Shown here one piece after another: positions 16,535 through 25,311 of a stretch of 64,000 bases of DNA. The stretch is from Lysobacterales bacterium (lineage in GTDB: Bacteria; Pseudomonadota; Gammaproteobacteria; Xanthomonadales; Rhodanobacteraceae). The DNA lies in the NCBI GenBank assembly GCA_016721015.1, contig JADKJL010000009.1, positions 62,001 to 126,000 on the forward strand, given 5' to 3'. Numbering within the stretch: position 1 is the stretch's first letter; every line of letters begins with the position of its first letter. The position numbers and the translations under genes were made by a program. The notes below the pieces were generated by a model, which saw nothing but the letters and a program-made list of their open reading frames with translations, ran no database searches and was not told the DNA's origin.

Positions 16535-16999
16535 TTATTCGGCGCTGGCGGATTCGGAGTCGGAATCATCCGAATCGGTTTCGACGCGCGCGCTGCGGCT
16601 CGGGCGGCTCGGACGATCATCGGAATCATCGCCACCAAAACCACCATCATCGTCACGGCGGCGGCGGTCGCCCTTGTCGTCCTTGTTCTTCATGATCGCC
16701 GACATCTCGGTGACGGCTTCGTCACGCTTGATGACCAGATGACGCAGGACGGCGTCGTTGAAACGGAAGCCCGACAGCAGCTCGTCGAGGACGGTCTGGC
16801 TGACTTCGATGTTCATCAGGACATAGTGGGCCTTGGCCAGATGCTGCATCGGGAACGCCAGCTGACGACGGCCCCAGTCTTCCAGGCGATGGATCTTGCC
16901 GCCATCGGCTTCCACCATCGACTTGTAACGCTCGATCATGGCTGGCACTTGCTCACTCTGATCCGGATGGACCAGAAACACGACTTCATAATGACGCAT
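16535..16999 (-). CDS. rpsF: 30S ribosomal protein S6 with long acidic tail
   Basis: A 154-aa S6 protein. The ferredoxin-like core covers about residues 1-95 (MRHYEVVFLVHPDQSEQV, RLEDWGRRQLAFPM, YVLMNIEV). The remaining 55 residues are a low-complexity tail: first KDDKGDRRRRDDDGG, then GGDDSDDRPSRPSRSAR and a run of Asp/Ser/Glu. In E. coli the S6 tail is the target for RimK glutamate ligation; this tail is longer and mixes Arg and Asp blocks. The start at 16999 is chosen over 17131 because the family begins MRHYE. Confidence 0.96.
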   Translation of the reverse strand: MRHYEVVFLVHPDQSEQVPAMIERYKSMVEADGGKIHRLEDWGRRQLAFPMQHLAKAHYVLMNIEVSQTVLDELLSGFRFNDAVLRHLVIKRDEAVTEMSAIMKNKDDKGDRRRRDDDGGFGGDDSDDRPSRPSRSARVETDSDDSDSESASAE

Positions 17000-17060
17000 G
17001 GGTAATCCTTGTGGATGTCCGCACGGAGTGCGGGGACAGCCTCCCGACGGACGGTGAGGC
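17000..17060 (-). ncRNA. Possible S6:S18-binding autoregulatory leader
   Basis: The rpsF leader on the minus strand can form a strong hairpin, GTCC-CCGCAC / loop TCC / GTGCGGAC (plus-strand 17017-17037), with two C residues bulged from the 5' arm. Leaders of rpsF operons are known to bind the S6:S18 complex through a stem with a CCG-type bulge and to repress the operon. Position and bulge fit that motif, but I have not aligned it to the covariance model. Confidence 0.4.
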
Positions 17061-17165
17061 AAGTATCTTCGCCAGCGGATTGGCGAAGGGGCGCGGATAG
17101 TAATGGATTCAATGACCTGGAGCAAGGCCATCCCGGCTCAAGCGCAGCGGTCGGGGCTCAGCGAT

Positions 17166-18329
17166 TCACCAGCTTCGTACGCTGTGCGGCGGGTTGCCGA
17201 GCCACGTCGCCCAGTCCCGGGCCAGCGCGGTCAAGCCGCCCGGATAGCGGGAATCAAGGATTGCCTCGGCCCTGACCGGCTGACAAGGCTGCCCGCGCTG
17301 CGACGCGAGGACGGCAGCCAGCGCCGTCCGGCCCGCTGCGTTGTCCATCAGCAGCGCAATCAGGGCATAGGCGCGCAGGTAGCGCTGCTGCTGACCCTCG
17401 GCATAGAAGGCCGCCTCTTCGTGAGCGAACAAATCGACCAGTTCGGCCTGCCCGTCGCCATCGATCCTTGCCGCATCAAGACTACTCGGCGAATCCGCAA
17501 TCGTGACCTGCGCGCCCATGCCAGAAACCGTCAAATGTTCGAAATACCCGGCGATTCCCTCATTGATGGCCGTGGGTAGTCGTCCGATCCGCTCGTGGAT
17601 CAGGGCGTGGGTGATTTCGTGGCGAAGAATGAGGAAATTCGTCGGCGCGTCTTCCTGCAGGCGGATATGGATTGTCCGGCTTTGTGGCGAGTAGGTGCCG
17701 GCGGAATTGGCCATGCTCGGGTTGCCGGCGCGCTGGGCCCAGACGTCCGCTGCGGCAATGAACTCGACATCGAGCACCAATCCGGGATCCCCTTCGACAC
17801 CGAGCGATCCGCGCAATATCCGCTCAATCGCCTGGGCCGTTGAAATTGCGTTCTGAACCAGGTCCTCGGGCAGATTGACATCGTATCCGCGGGCATGCAC
17901 GACGATCGCCGGCAGCCCTTTCACATCGATCTGCTTGTGCCCGTGGGTCGGACCTGCGGGAGCCTGATCCGAAAAATGGATGACACCGCGGTCATCTGTC
18001 CAGCGATGGATCACCGCCCGTGCGGGTCGCGCAGCGCTCGCCGTGCCGGCCAGACAGGCTTGACGCTCGATGGCGGCATGCAACAGGCTGCCGGTGATCG
18101 TGGGTGAACCGACGCCGACCCCCGAAACCGGCAACTCCGCCGGCTCGTTGGGCTGCCTGCCGGATCCCTGGACAGGAGCGGTTGCCGGACCGACCTGCGA
18201 CGCTGGACGAGCTCGCGGCAAACTCACGATTGGCCCGTGCGAGCCGATCGGCTCGGATCCCGTGACCAGCACGAATCCGAACGCCGAAGCAGCCACGACA
18301 AGCAGCGTGATCAAGACAACGCTACGCAT
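17166..18329 (-). CDS. Exported HExxH metalloprotease-like protein with DUF4124 domain
   Basis: A 387-aa protein. An N-terminal hydrophobic segment (about residues 4-24) directs it to or across the inner membrane, followed by a Pro-rich linker. Around residues 108-130 RWTDDRGVIHFSDQAP is a DUF4124 module, common in envelope proteins of Lysobacterales. The C-terminal half has the zinc motif HEITHALIHE and, about 20 residues later, INEGIAGYFEHL, whose Glu can be the third zinc ligand of a gluzincin peptidase (the peptidase MA-like pattern). The ATG at 18329 is preferred to the TTG two codons upstream. Substrate unknown. It lies alone, 166 bases upstream of rpsF on the same strand. Confidence 0.75.
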   Translation of the reverse strand: MRSVVLITLLVVAASAFGFVLVTGSEPIGSHGPIVSLPRARPASQVGPATAPVQGSGRQPNEPAELPVSGVGVGSPTITGSLLHAAIERQACLAGTASAARPARAVIHRWTDDRGVIHFSDQAPAGPTHGHKQIDVKGLPAIVVHARGYDVNLPEDLVQNAISTAQAIERILRGSLGVEGDPGLVLDVEFIAAADVWAQRAGNPSMANSAGTYSPQSRTIHIRLQEDAPTNFLILRHEITHALIHERIGRLPTAINEGIAGYFEHLTVSGMGAQVTIADSPSSLDAARIDGDGQAELVDLFAHEEAAFYAEGQQQRYLRAYALIALLMDNAAGRTALAAVLASQRGQPCQPVRAEAILDSRYPGGLTALARDWATWLGNPPHSVRSW

Positions 18330-18559
18330 CAGCAATCACGCCGGGCCGCGCTGTCGGGGCAGTCAGCCCACGGTTTTTCGGAATCGCCATGGATGAACCT
18401 GTCATCACGCCAGCATAGCGCGAGCGTAACCCGGTCAGATACGCGGCTCGCCGAACTCGCCAATGCGGGCATTTCAAGTCCCGGTTAATTCGCGATTGAA
18501 TAGACTGATCGCATCCATGCCAGCATCAAGCTGCTGGCCACTACCCGGAGGAACAAACC

Positions 18560-19426
18560 ATGATGGAATGGCTGCAGGCACCCGAACATGCCTATTGGGT
18601 CGATCTCGGCGTCGCGGTTGGCGGACGCTTGCTCGGCGCGCTCATCTTGCTGTTGATCGGATTGAGACTGGCCAGAGCACTGGGCCAGTGGATCGGGGTC
18701 AGATTGCAGAACAGCCAGCTTGAATCGACCGCGGCGATGTTCCTCGGCAAGGTTGTGCTCGTGATCATGCAGGTCATCCTGCTGCTGGCGGTCGTGCAAC
18801 TGCTTGGCGTGCCGGTCAGCTCGATGTTCGCGGTGCTTGGCGCTGCCGGCCTCGCGATCGGCCTAGCGATGAAGGACTCGCTGTCGAATATCGCCTCGGG
18901 AATCATGCTGGTCACCCTGCGTCCGTTCCAGGTCAATGACCTGGTCACCATCAACGGCGTCACCGGCAAGGTGGAAATGGTCAGCATCTTCCAGACCCGC
19001 CTGCGCGGCGCGGACAACCAGCTCATCACTCTGCCGAACGCGCTGATCACAAACGACTCGATCATCAACCTGACTCCGGACACGATGCGGCGCATCGAAC
19101 TGGTCATCGGCATCGGCTACGGCGACGACATCGACCGCGCCCGCTCGATAGCGGTTGCGATCATGCAGGCCGATCCACGCATACTCAAGGATCCGGCGCC
19201 GAACGTGATGGTCTATGCGCTGGCCGAAAGCAGCGTCAACCTCGGAGTGCGCTGCCATGTCGGCAACGCGGATTATTTCGCAACCAAGTGCGAGCTGACC
19301 GAGGCGATCAAGAAGCACTATGACGACGCCGGCATCAGCATTCCATTCCCGCAACGGGAGCTACGCATCATCAATGTCGGCAACCCGCAACCGGGCCAGC
19401 CACTGGCGGTGGCCAAAGCCTCCTGA
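18560..19426 (+). CDS. mscS: Small-conductance mechanosensitive channel MscS
   Basis: A 288-aa protein, the length of E. coli MscS (286). Three N-terminal transmembrane segments end in the pore helix AVLGAAGLAIGLAMKDSLSNIASGIMLV with the Gly/Ala packing pattern that gates the heptamer. The beta domain (RPFQVNDLVTINGVTGKVE) and alpha/beta cytoplasmic cage follow. It releases solutes on hypoosmotic shock. A TTG-free ATG pair at 18560 is preceded by AGGAA. A clear terminator follows. Confidence 0.96.
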   Translation: MMEWLQAPEHAYWVDLGVAVGGRLLGALILLLIGLRLARALGQWIGVRLQNSQLESTAAMFLGKVVLVIMQVILLLAVVQLLGVPVSSMFAVLGAAGLAIGLAMKDSLSNIASGIMLVTLRPFQVNDLVTINGVTGKVEMVSIFQTRLRGADNQLITLPNALITNDSIINLTPDTMRRIELVIGIGYGDDIDRARSIAVAIMQADPRILKDPAPNVMVYALAESSVNLGVRCHVGNADYFATKCELTEAIKKHYDDAGISIPFPQRELRIINVGNPQPGQPLAVAKAS

Positions 19427-19460
19427 GCAGGTCACGACAGGCCACATCCGCACAAACAAA

Positions 19461-19486
19461 AACCCGCCGATCGGCGGGTTTTTTTG
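19461..19486 (+). terminator. Rho-independent terminator after mscS
   Basis: A 20-base perfect palindromic stem (19461-19480, AACCCGCCGA/TCGGCGGGTT) runs into seven T residues on the plus strand, 35 bases after the mscS stop. Confidence 0.9.
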
Positions 19487-19501
19487 CGAATCGAAACAGA
19501 C

Positions 19502-19864
19502 CTATTCGGTAGCGGCCTGACAACCGAGCAGATCACTGTCGTTGATGACCCATTTGTCAGTGTCTGCGCACAAGGCGACATTCTCGACCACGCACTCATC
19601 GCCATCCTCATCGACTACCTTGACGTCCCACTTGTCGCACGGAATCCCGGTCAGGGTGAATTGCTCGCCCGTTTCGATCGTTTGCTTGCCAAGCTGATCA
19701 TCGCCCCATTCGGTTTCATCGGTCGGCGAGAAGTACATCTCATGAATCGCCCAACTCGATTTGTTGACAACGATGACCTTTGACTTGCTGGCGGCGAATG
19801 CCGGCGTGCTGCCGAGCAGGGCCAGCAACGAACCAAGAACGATGAGACGGATGGAGTTGGACAC
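19502..19864 (-). CDS. Small secreted protein of unknown function
   Basis: A 120-aa protein with a Sec signal peptide (cleavage after PAFA, about residue 24). The mature part has VVNKSSWAIHEMYFSPTDE then TEWGDDQLG, a pattern (Asn-x-Ser/Thr, aromatic, SP, W-G-x-D-x-LG) that I associate with a family of small exported proteins without known role. Four cysteines (CDKWD, ECVV, LCAD, GCQA) could form two disulfides in the periplasm. It stands alone between the mscS terminator and the desaturase gene. Confidence 0.7.
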   Translation of the reverse strand: MSNSIRLIVLGSLLALLGSTPAFAASKSKVIVVNKSSWAIHEMYFSPTDETEWGDDQLGKQTIETGEQFTLTGIPCDKWDVKVVDEDGDECVVENVALCADTDKWVINDSDLLGCQAATE

Positions 19865-20022
19865 GGAGCGTCACCTTTTGTCGGATTGAAGGAAGAAAAC
19901 CGGCAGCCGACTCGATACATCGGAAGCTTGAGGACACACAGCAAGAACCAAGCCAGCACAGATGCTTCGATGGAACCCCGAGCCGGAGGACGCTTTCCTG
20001 CCTGTCCAACGACGGCGCTTGC

Positions 20023-21219
20023 TCAAGTGGCGTGAGCCAGACGGTAGCCCTTGATGCGCCCGGCGAAATCCTGCAGGGCGCGATTGCCGCTTTCCTCGGC
20101 TTCCCGGCACCATTGCTTGAGTCCTTCAAGCATGGCCTCACCGTTGCGGCCTTCCATCAATAGTTGCAGGCGCGCCCGGTATTCCATGACGGTCGCCAGC
20201 GCCGGTCGCTGGCTGATCCAGCTGCCGAGGCGCTCACGGGCATCGTTGTCGAGCCAGCGTCCGCCGCTCGACAAGGCCTTGCGCAAACGGCGTGGCACGT
20301 CCTTGATGCTGGCGCCGGCCTGGCTCAGTTCCTCGCGAAGGGTCGGCACAATGACGCCGCGGAAATAGTCCGTCATGACCTGGAACTTGTGCGTCAGCAA
20401 GGCCTTGATCGTGTCGTTGTCCGGCGCGTGCACGTCGTCGCGGATATCGAGTGATGGCGCGACCCGGATGACCTTGGCCAGGCGCACGACACTGAAGATG
20501 CGGATCATCATCCAGCCGATGTCGAACTCGAAGTGGCGCAGCGAGAACTTGGCCGAACTCGGAAAGGCATGGTGATTGTTGTGCAGTTCTTCTCCACCGA
20601 CGATCAGGCCCCACGGGGTCAGATTGGTCGATGTGTCGTCGCTCTCGACATTGCGGTAGCCCCACCAGTGGCCGAGGCCGTTGATGACACCGGCTGCCAT
20701 CAGCGGAATCCAGATCATCTGCGCGGCCCAGATCACCACGCCCCACAGGCCGAACATCACGAACAGGATGAACAGCATCAAGGTCGGCCCCAGTTCGGGA
20801 TGGCGACCATAGACATGCCGCTCCAGCCAGTCGTTCGGCGTGCCGCGGCCATACTTTTCGGTGATCGAGCTGTCGCGGCGCGCCTGCCGATACAGATCGA
20901 CGCCATCGAGCAGAACCTTCCTGATGCCATAGATCTGCGGGCTGTGCGGATCTTCCGCAGTCTCGCATTTGGCGTGATGCTTGCGATGGATCGCCACCCA
21001 CTCCTTGGTCACCATGGCGGTCGTGAACCAGGCCCAGAAGCGGAAAAAATGCGCCAGCAGTGGATGGAAATCGACGCCGCGATGTGCCTGGCTGCGATGC
21101 AGGTACAAGGTCACCGAAAAAATCGTCAACTGCGAAGTCACGACGAAACACAGGACGAGCATCGGCCAGGACGCATTGACCAGACCATTGCTCAGGAAAT
21201 CAACTACCGAATCAAACAT
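20023..21219 (-). CDS. Membrane fatty acid desaturase (DesA/acyl desaturase family)
   Basis: A 398-aa di-iron membrane desaturase. The three histidine boxes are HRSQAHR (about 42), HRKHHAKC (about 79) and HNNHHAFPSS (about 215), separated by hydrophobic segments as in delta-9 acyl-CoA or phospholipid desaturases. A hydrophilic C-terminal extension of about 120 residues follows, as in other Xanthomonadales/Pseudomonas DesA-like proteins. Expected role: oxygen-dependent introduction of a double bond to keep membranes fluid. The ATG at 21219 is preferred over the TTG two codons upstream. Confidence 0.9.
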   Translation of the reverse strand: MFDSVVDFLSNGLVNASWPMLVLCFVVTSQLTIFSVTLYLHRSQAHRGVDFHPLLAHFFRFWAWFTTAMVTKEWVAIHRKHHAKCETAEDPHSPQIYGIRKVLLDGVDLYRQARRDSSITEKYGRGTPNDWLERHVYGRHPELGPTLMLFILFVMFGLWGVVIWAAQMIWIPLMAAGVINGLGHWWGYRNVESDDTSTNLTPWGLIVGGEELHNNHHAFPSSAKFSLRHFEFDIGWMMIRIFSVVRLAKVIRVAPSLDIRDDVHAPDNDTIKALLTHKFQVMTDYFRGVIVPTLREELSQAGASIKDVPRRLRKALSSGGRWLDNDARERLGSWISQRPALATVMEYRARLQLLMEGRNGEAMLEGLKQWCREAEESGNRALQDFAGRIKGYRLAHAT

Positions 21220-21401
21220 GCTCAATAACCGGATGGGACAAGCTGTGGACTATACGCGACAGGCGCCGATTTGATCGAGCCAGGCCGCACCCCTCGCTGC
21301 AAACATTCGCCCATGCGAATCCAACGTGTTCAGCAAGTCAGTTGGCAGATTGGATCGAATCGGAGAAACACAATGATTTCGACGCTTCAGGCCATCGTGA
21401 A

Positions 21402-22982
21402 TCACTCCTCCGGGCCGGCTCCGTTTCCGGCAGCGAAGGCGGCCCCGCCGTCAAAGCCGTTGCGGAAAATGGTGTCCGCCTGCAACTCGTAGGCGCCAAC
21501 ATCCACCGCACCCACACGTGGCTGGCCACGCTGGTCGAAAGGCAAGGAGCCGGTCGAAGTCCCTGCATCGACTGCAGGAGATGTGCCGGGCAAGGCCAGG
21601 GTCTCGGTCAGTCCTCCGTTGTTGGCCGGTCCGAGTAGTTGCGCATCGGCAAACGTGGCTCCCGGTGTCACCGGCGCTTCCGCTTGATTCGAGACAGGTC
21701 GCAGCGGCGGCCACTGCAGGTTGTTGCTGCCGCTGACCGGATGGAGGATGGCCCAGGGGTTGTAGGCATTGCCTGCGGAATTGTTCTGAAACACCGTGTT
21801 GCGCAAGGTGATGTTCAGTCCAGCGCCATTGCTGATGCCGGCGGCAAAGCAAACATCACACTCGGCGACATTGTTGGCGATGGTCAGATTCTGCAGGATC
21901 AAGCCGCCGCTGCCCTGCAGGTTCATCGCGCCACCGAGGCCGGTCCGCGCAATGTTGCCGACAAAGGTGCTGTTGCTGATTGAGCCACTGGCGCGGATCA
22001 GCGTGGCGGTCTGGTGATCGAAGATCGACAAGCCGCCGTAACCCGACGCCTGGTTGTCGCGAAAGGTCGATCCTGAAATCAGGAATGGCCCGCCTTGCAG
22101 ATAGACGCCGCCCGTGTGTGCATTGCTGATGCCGACACTGTTGTTTGCCTGCACGGTCGAATCGACGATGCGGGTAAAGCTCGTCGTGTCATAGACGGTC
22201 GTGAACAAGCCTGCGCCATAGGCGTTCGACTGGTTTCCAATCAGGCGCACCCGGCACAGGTTGACGTAGCGATCGGCGCCGTCGATACCGATTGCGCCAG
22301 CATTGCCGCCATTGCCGGGATTGCCACCCGTGCCGGTTGCGGCATTGCCCGACAGCACGCTGTCGAAGAGATCGACCTGTTTCGAACCCAGCGAATAGAT
22401 CGCACCGCCATTGGCACCCGTGTTGGCATCCAGCGTCGTATTGACGAGGGTCAAGGCACTGGCGCCAACCACGTAGATGCCACCACCGCCATCATCCTGC
22501 GCGGTCGCGACCGCGTGATTGCCGGTGAAACGCGAATTGAAGATGCGGATCGCAACCGCCTGCCAGGGGCCACCGCTCGGTTTCCACAAGCCGGCTCCGG
22601 AACCGGCTGGCGTCGATCCATTGGCAACCGTTGCGTCGAGCAATTCGAACGCATAGATCAGATTGCCGGGATTGTCGACGCGAAAGACGCGGCGAAGGCT
22701 GCCGCCGGAAAGCGTGGCGCCACCGGCATCGAGGCGGGTTGCTCGCGTGATGCGCAGTTCGCTGGTCACGATCAATGTCGATGTGCCGATATTCAGGCGG
22801 ATCGAGCCTCCTGCATCGAGGGCGGCTTGCAAGGCGGCCGTGCTGACACTGCCGGCGCTGCCATTGCCGAGCACGACCGGGTTGCTCAACAACGGAGTCG
22901 TCGGGGCCACGCAGTCGAATACCGATTGTGCGTGGACGATGACGGGTAGCGCGATCAGCGCCAGCAAACCGAAGATCCGCAT
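21402..22982 (-). CDS. Right-handed beta-helix surface protein (choice-of-anchor Q type)
   Basis: A 526-aa exported protein. Residues 1-18 are a signal peptide ending VHA. The body is a repeating parallel beta-helix with Asn-rich turns and motifs such as NSRFTGNHA, NTTLDANTGANGGAIYS, GSTFRDNQASGYGGLS and SNSTFVGNIA. The end has PAVDAGTS...FDQRGQPRVGAVDVGAYE, the pattern of the choice-of-anchor Q domain. After this the protein ends with DTIFRNGFDGG and a short low-complexity tail; a D-x-IF-x-x-GF ending is a recurrent C-terminus in secreted proteins of this bacterial order. Only 3 Cys pairs, short introns of hydrophobicity, no transmembrane anchor. The start at 22982 matches the signal peptide; the open frame extends to 23300 through moaE. 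Confidence 0.8.
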   Translation of the reverse strand: MRIFGLLALIALPVIVHAQSVFDCVAPTTPLLSNPVVLGNGSAGSVSTAALQAALDAGGSIRLNIGTSTLIVTSELRITRATRLDAGGATLSGGSLRRVFRVDNPGNLIYAFELLDATVANGSTPAGSGAGLWKPSGGPWQAVAIRIFNSRFTGNHAVATAQDDGGGGIYVVGASALTLVNTTLDANTGANGGAIYSLGSKQVDLFDSVLSGNAATGTGGNPGNGGNAGAIGIDGADRYVNLCRVRLIGNQSNAYGAGLFTTVYDTTSFTRIVDSTVQANNSVGISNAHTGGVYLQGGPFLISGSTFRDNQASGYGGLSIFDHQTATLIRASGSISNSTFVGNIARTGLGGAMNLQGSGGLILQNLTIANNVAECDVCFAAGISNGAGLNITLRNTVFQNNSAGNAYNPWAILHPVSGSNNLQWPPLRPVSNQAEAPVTPGATFADAQLLGPANNGGLTETLALPGTSPAVDAGTSTGSLPFDQRGQPRVGAVDVGAYELQADTIFRNGFDGGAAFAAGNGAGPEE

Positions 22983-23052
22983 GGTCTTGCCTCGTAGTGG
23001 AATGTCTCCGTGCCGCCGAAGTATCCGCTTGGAACGCGCTCGTGGATCGCGA

Positions 23053-23493
23053 TCAGCGCACGCAATCGAGCGGTGAATTGTCGGGATGCAACCAGCCGGA
23101 TTCGCCATCGGCGTAATGCTCGTTCTTCCATATCGGCACGCGCCGCTTGATCTCGTCGATGATCCAGCGGCACGCGTCAAACGCGGCGCCACGGTGACCG
23201 GCGCTGACTCCGACCCACACCGCCATGTCGCCAATCGCGAGACTGCCGGTGCGGTGCACGGCCGTGGCGGCGCGCAATTCAAAGCGTCCGATCGCCTCAT
23301 CGAGGATGCATTCGCCTTCGCTCAAGGCCAGCGCTGCGAATGCCTGGTAGTCGAGCCGATGCACGGCCCGACCTTCATTGTGATTGCGCACCCAGCCTTC
23401 AAAAACGACGCAGGCGCCTGCACCGGCGTCGTCGAGCCGAGCCTTCTCGGCCAGCCCGTCGATTGCCCCGGCCGACAGACGGAAGCGGTTCAT
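23053..23493 (-). CDS. moaE: Molybdopterin synthase catalytic subunit MoaE
   Basis: A 146-aa MoaE protein, which with MoaD-thiocarboxylate inserts two sulfurs into cyclic pyranopterin monophosphate. Signatures: GACVVFEGWVRNHNEG, YQAFAALA, HRTGSLAIGDMAVWVGVSAGHRGAAFDACRW split around the active site, and the catalytic lysine in KRRVPIWKNEHY. The start at 23493 overlaps the moaD stop by ATGA. Confidence 0.95.
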   Translation of the reverse strand: MNRFRLSAGAIDGLAEKARLDDAGAGACVVFEGWVRNHNEGRAVHRLDYQAFAALALSEGECILDEAIGRFELRAATAVHRTGSLAIGDMAVWVGVSAGHRGAAFDACRWIIDEIKRRVPIWKNEHYADGESGWLHPDNSPLDCVR

Positions 23494-23729
23494 CCGCCCG
23501 ACACCGGCGGCAGGAAAACAATCTCGTCGCCATCGTTCAAAGTGTGCGTCCAATCGACAATCCGGCCGCCGACGGCAACGCGCAGGCGCGTAGGCGCGAA
23601 GGTGAAACCGTGACGCGGGGCAATTTCCGCATACAACGTGGCCGGATCGGTCGCCTGCGATTCCACCGATTCCGCCGCGCAACCCGCGCGATCGGCGAGA
23701 CTGGCAAAATACAGCAATCGATAATTCAT
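23490..23729 (-). CDS. moaD: Molybdopterin synthase sulfur carrier subunit MoaD
   Basis: A 79-aa ubiquitin-like protein ending in the required Gly-Gly (PPVSGG), which is adenylated and thiocarboxylated to donate sulfur to MoaE. NYRLLYFASLADRAG and DGDEIVFLPPVSGG are typical. It overlaps both moaC (start) and moaE (stop) by four bases, so the three subunits are translated from coupled starts. Confidence 0.95.
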   Translation of the reverse strand: MNYRLLYFASLADRAGCAAESVESQATDPATLYAEIAPRHGFTFAPTRLRVAVGGRIVDWTHTLNDGDEIVFLPPVSGG

Positions 23730-24217
23730 GGTTGTACCCTGCCCGCCTTGACCGTGCGCTTGCCGCCGCGCTTGTCGAGCAGACGGATCTCACCAATCAC
23801 GATCTCGTGACTGAGCGCCTTGCACATGTCATAGACCGTCAAAGCGGCGATGCTGGCACCGGTCAACGCTTCCATCTCGACGCCGGTCTTGTGCGTGATG
23901 GCCACTTCGCAACGGATCACGAGTTCGGTCGCGGAGACGAAGTCCATGTCAAAACGGCAGTTCTCGATCGGCAGTGGATGGCAGAACGGAATCAGCTCAT
24001 GGGTGCGCTTGACCGCCAGCGTCCCGGCAATGATTGCGGTATCCAATACCGGTCCCTTGGCCGAGCGCAGCCCTTTGGCCTGCAGTATCGCCACAACCGG
24101 GGCGGGGAAATGCACGCTCGCCACGGCGACCGCCACGCGCCGCGTCGCCTGCTTGGCACCAATATCGACCATGGCGGGTCGACCTGACTTGTCGATATGG
24201 CTCAGTTTGTCGGTCAT
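23726..24217 (-). CDS. moaC: Cyclic pyranopterin monophosphate synthase MoaC
   Basis: A 163-aa MoaC protein that with MoaA turns GTP into cyclic pyranopterin monophosphate. Signatures: DKSGRPAMVDIGAKQATRR at the N-terminus, KRTHELIPFCHPLPI (hexamer active site), VEMEALTGASIAALTVYDMCKA and the late Lys/Gly region LLDKRGGK. Normal length. It lies 50 bases after moaA and overlaps moaD by ATGA. Confidence 0.96.
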   Translation of the reverse strand: MTDKLSHIDKSGRPAMVDIGAKQATRRVAVAVASVHFPAPVVAILQAKGLRSAKGPVLDTAIIAGTLAVKRTHELIPFCHPLPIENCRFDMDFVSATELVIRCEVAITHKTGVEMEALTGASIAALTVYDMCKALSHEIVIGEIRLLDKRGGKRTVKAGRVQP

Positions 24218-24267
24218 TCGGTTTCTTGTTTCCGCTATTCGGGTTGCTGCGCTCGAACGATGGCGGC

Positions 24268-25311
24268 TCAGCCACCGATTTCATACATCTCGACGTGCCG
24301 GCGTGCCGACGCGTTCGCCAGCCCGCGGATCTCGCTGTAGCGATCATCGCGTGCCGACCATACGGCGGCAATCAGCACGGCGAGCTCGGCGTCGCTGGCG
24401 CCCGCCCGCATCGGACCGAGCAGATCGTGGCCGCTGTTGGCGAACAGACAGGTGTACAGGCGGCCATCGGCGGAAAGTCGCGCGCGCGTGCAATCACCGC
24501 AGAACGGTTCGCTGACCGAGCTGATGAAGCCGATTTCGCCCGCCCCATCGGCGAACTCCCAACGCTGCGCAACTTCGCCGCCGTAATTGGCCGCCAGCGC
24601 CCGCAATGGCCAGCGCGTCTGGATGCGCGCGCGCAACTCCGCGCTCGGCACAACCAGCTCGCGACGCCATTCGTTGCAGGTGCCGACATCCATGTATTCA
24701 ATGAAGCGCAAGACATGCCCGCTGCCGCGAAAATGCTCGATCATGTCGAGAACATGGCCATCATTGATGCCGCGCATGACCACGCTGTTGAGCTTGAGCG
24801 ACGGGAATCCGGCCGCTTTTGCGGAATCGATCGCCGCATGAACTTCAGCGACCTCGCCACGACCGCCAGACAACTTGCGGTAGGCATCGGCATCGAGCGT
24901 ATCGACGCTCAACGTGATCCGGTGCAGGCCGGCATCGCGCAGGGCCTGCGCCGATCCCGGCAACAGGCTGCCGTTCGTGGTCATGGCGATGTCATCGACG
25001 CCATCGACGCTGGCAAGGCGCCGCACAAGCTCGGGCAGCTCGCGGCGCAACAGGGGTTCACCGCCGGTCAGACGCAGCTTGCGCACGCCAAGGCCGGCAA
25101 AGATCGTGGCGAGACGTTCAATCTCCTCGAAACGCAGGCGCTGCGCCTTGCTCAGAAATCGGTGATCCCGTGGATATTCGTCCTCCGGCATGCAATAGGG
25201 GCAACGGAAATTGCAGCGATCGATGACCGAAATGCGCAGATCGCTCAGCGTCCGCGAGCGCTGATCGCGCGGCATCCCGCTATCGATACGCATCGGAATG
25301 CGTGCACGCAT
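24268..25311 (-). CDS. moaA: GTP 3',8-cyclase MoaA
   Basis: A 347-aa radical-SAM enzyme for the first step of molybdenum cofactor synthesis. The SAM cluster motif is CNFRCPYC (C-x3-C-x2-C) near residue 33; the C-terminal GTP-binding cluster is FCGDCTRARLSADGRLYTCLF; the protein ends in the Gly-Gly tail YEIGG needed for activity. The ATG at 25311 shares one base with the MBL gene stop (TGATG); ATG 25293 is an alternative start. Confidence 0.96.
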   Translation of the reverse strand: MRARIPMRIDSGMPRDQRSRTLSDLRISVIDRCNFRCPYCMPEDEYPRDHRFLSKAQRLRFEEIERLATIFAGLGVRKLRLTGGEPLLRRELPELVRRLASVDGVDDIAMTTNGSLLPGSAQALRDAGLHRITLSVDTLDADAYRKLSGGRGEVAEVHAAIDSAKAAGFPSLKLNSVVMRGINDGHVLDMIEHFRGSGHVLRFIEYMDVGTCNEWRRELVVPSAELRARIQTRWPLRALAANYGGEVAQRWEFADGAGEIGFISSVSEPFCGDCTRARLSADGRLYTCLFANSGHDLLGPMRAGASDAELAVLIAAVWSARDDRYSEIRGLANASARRHVEMYEIGG

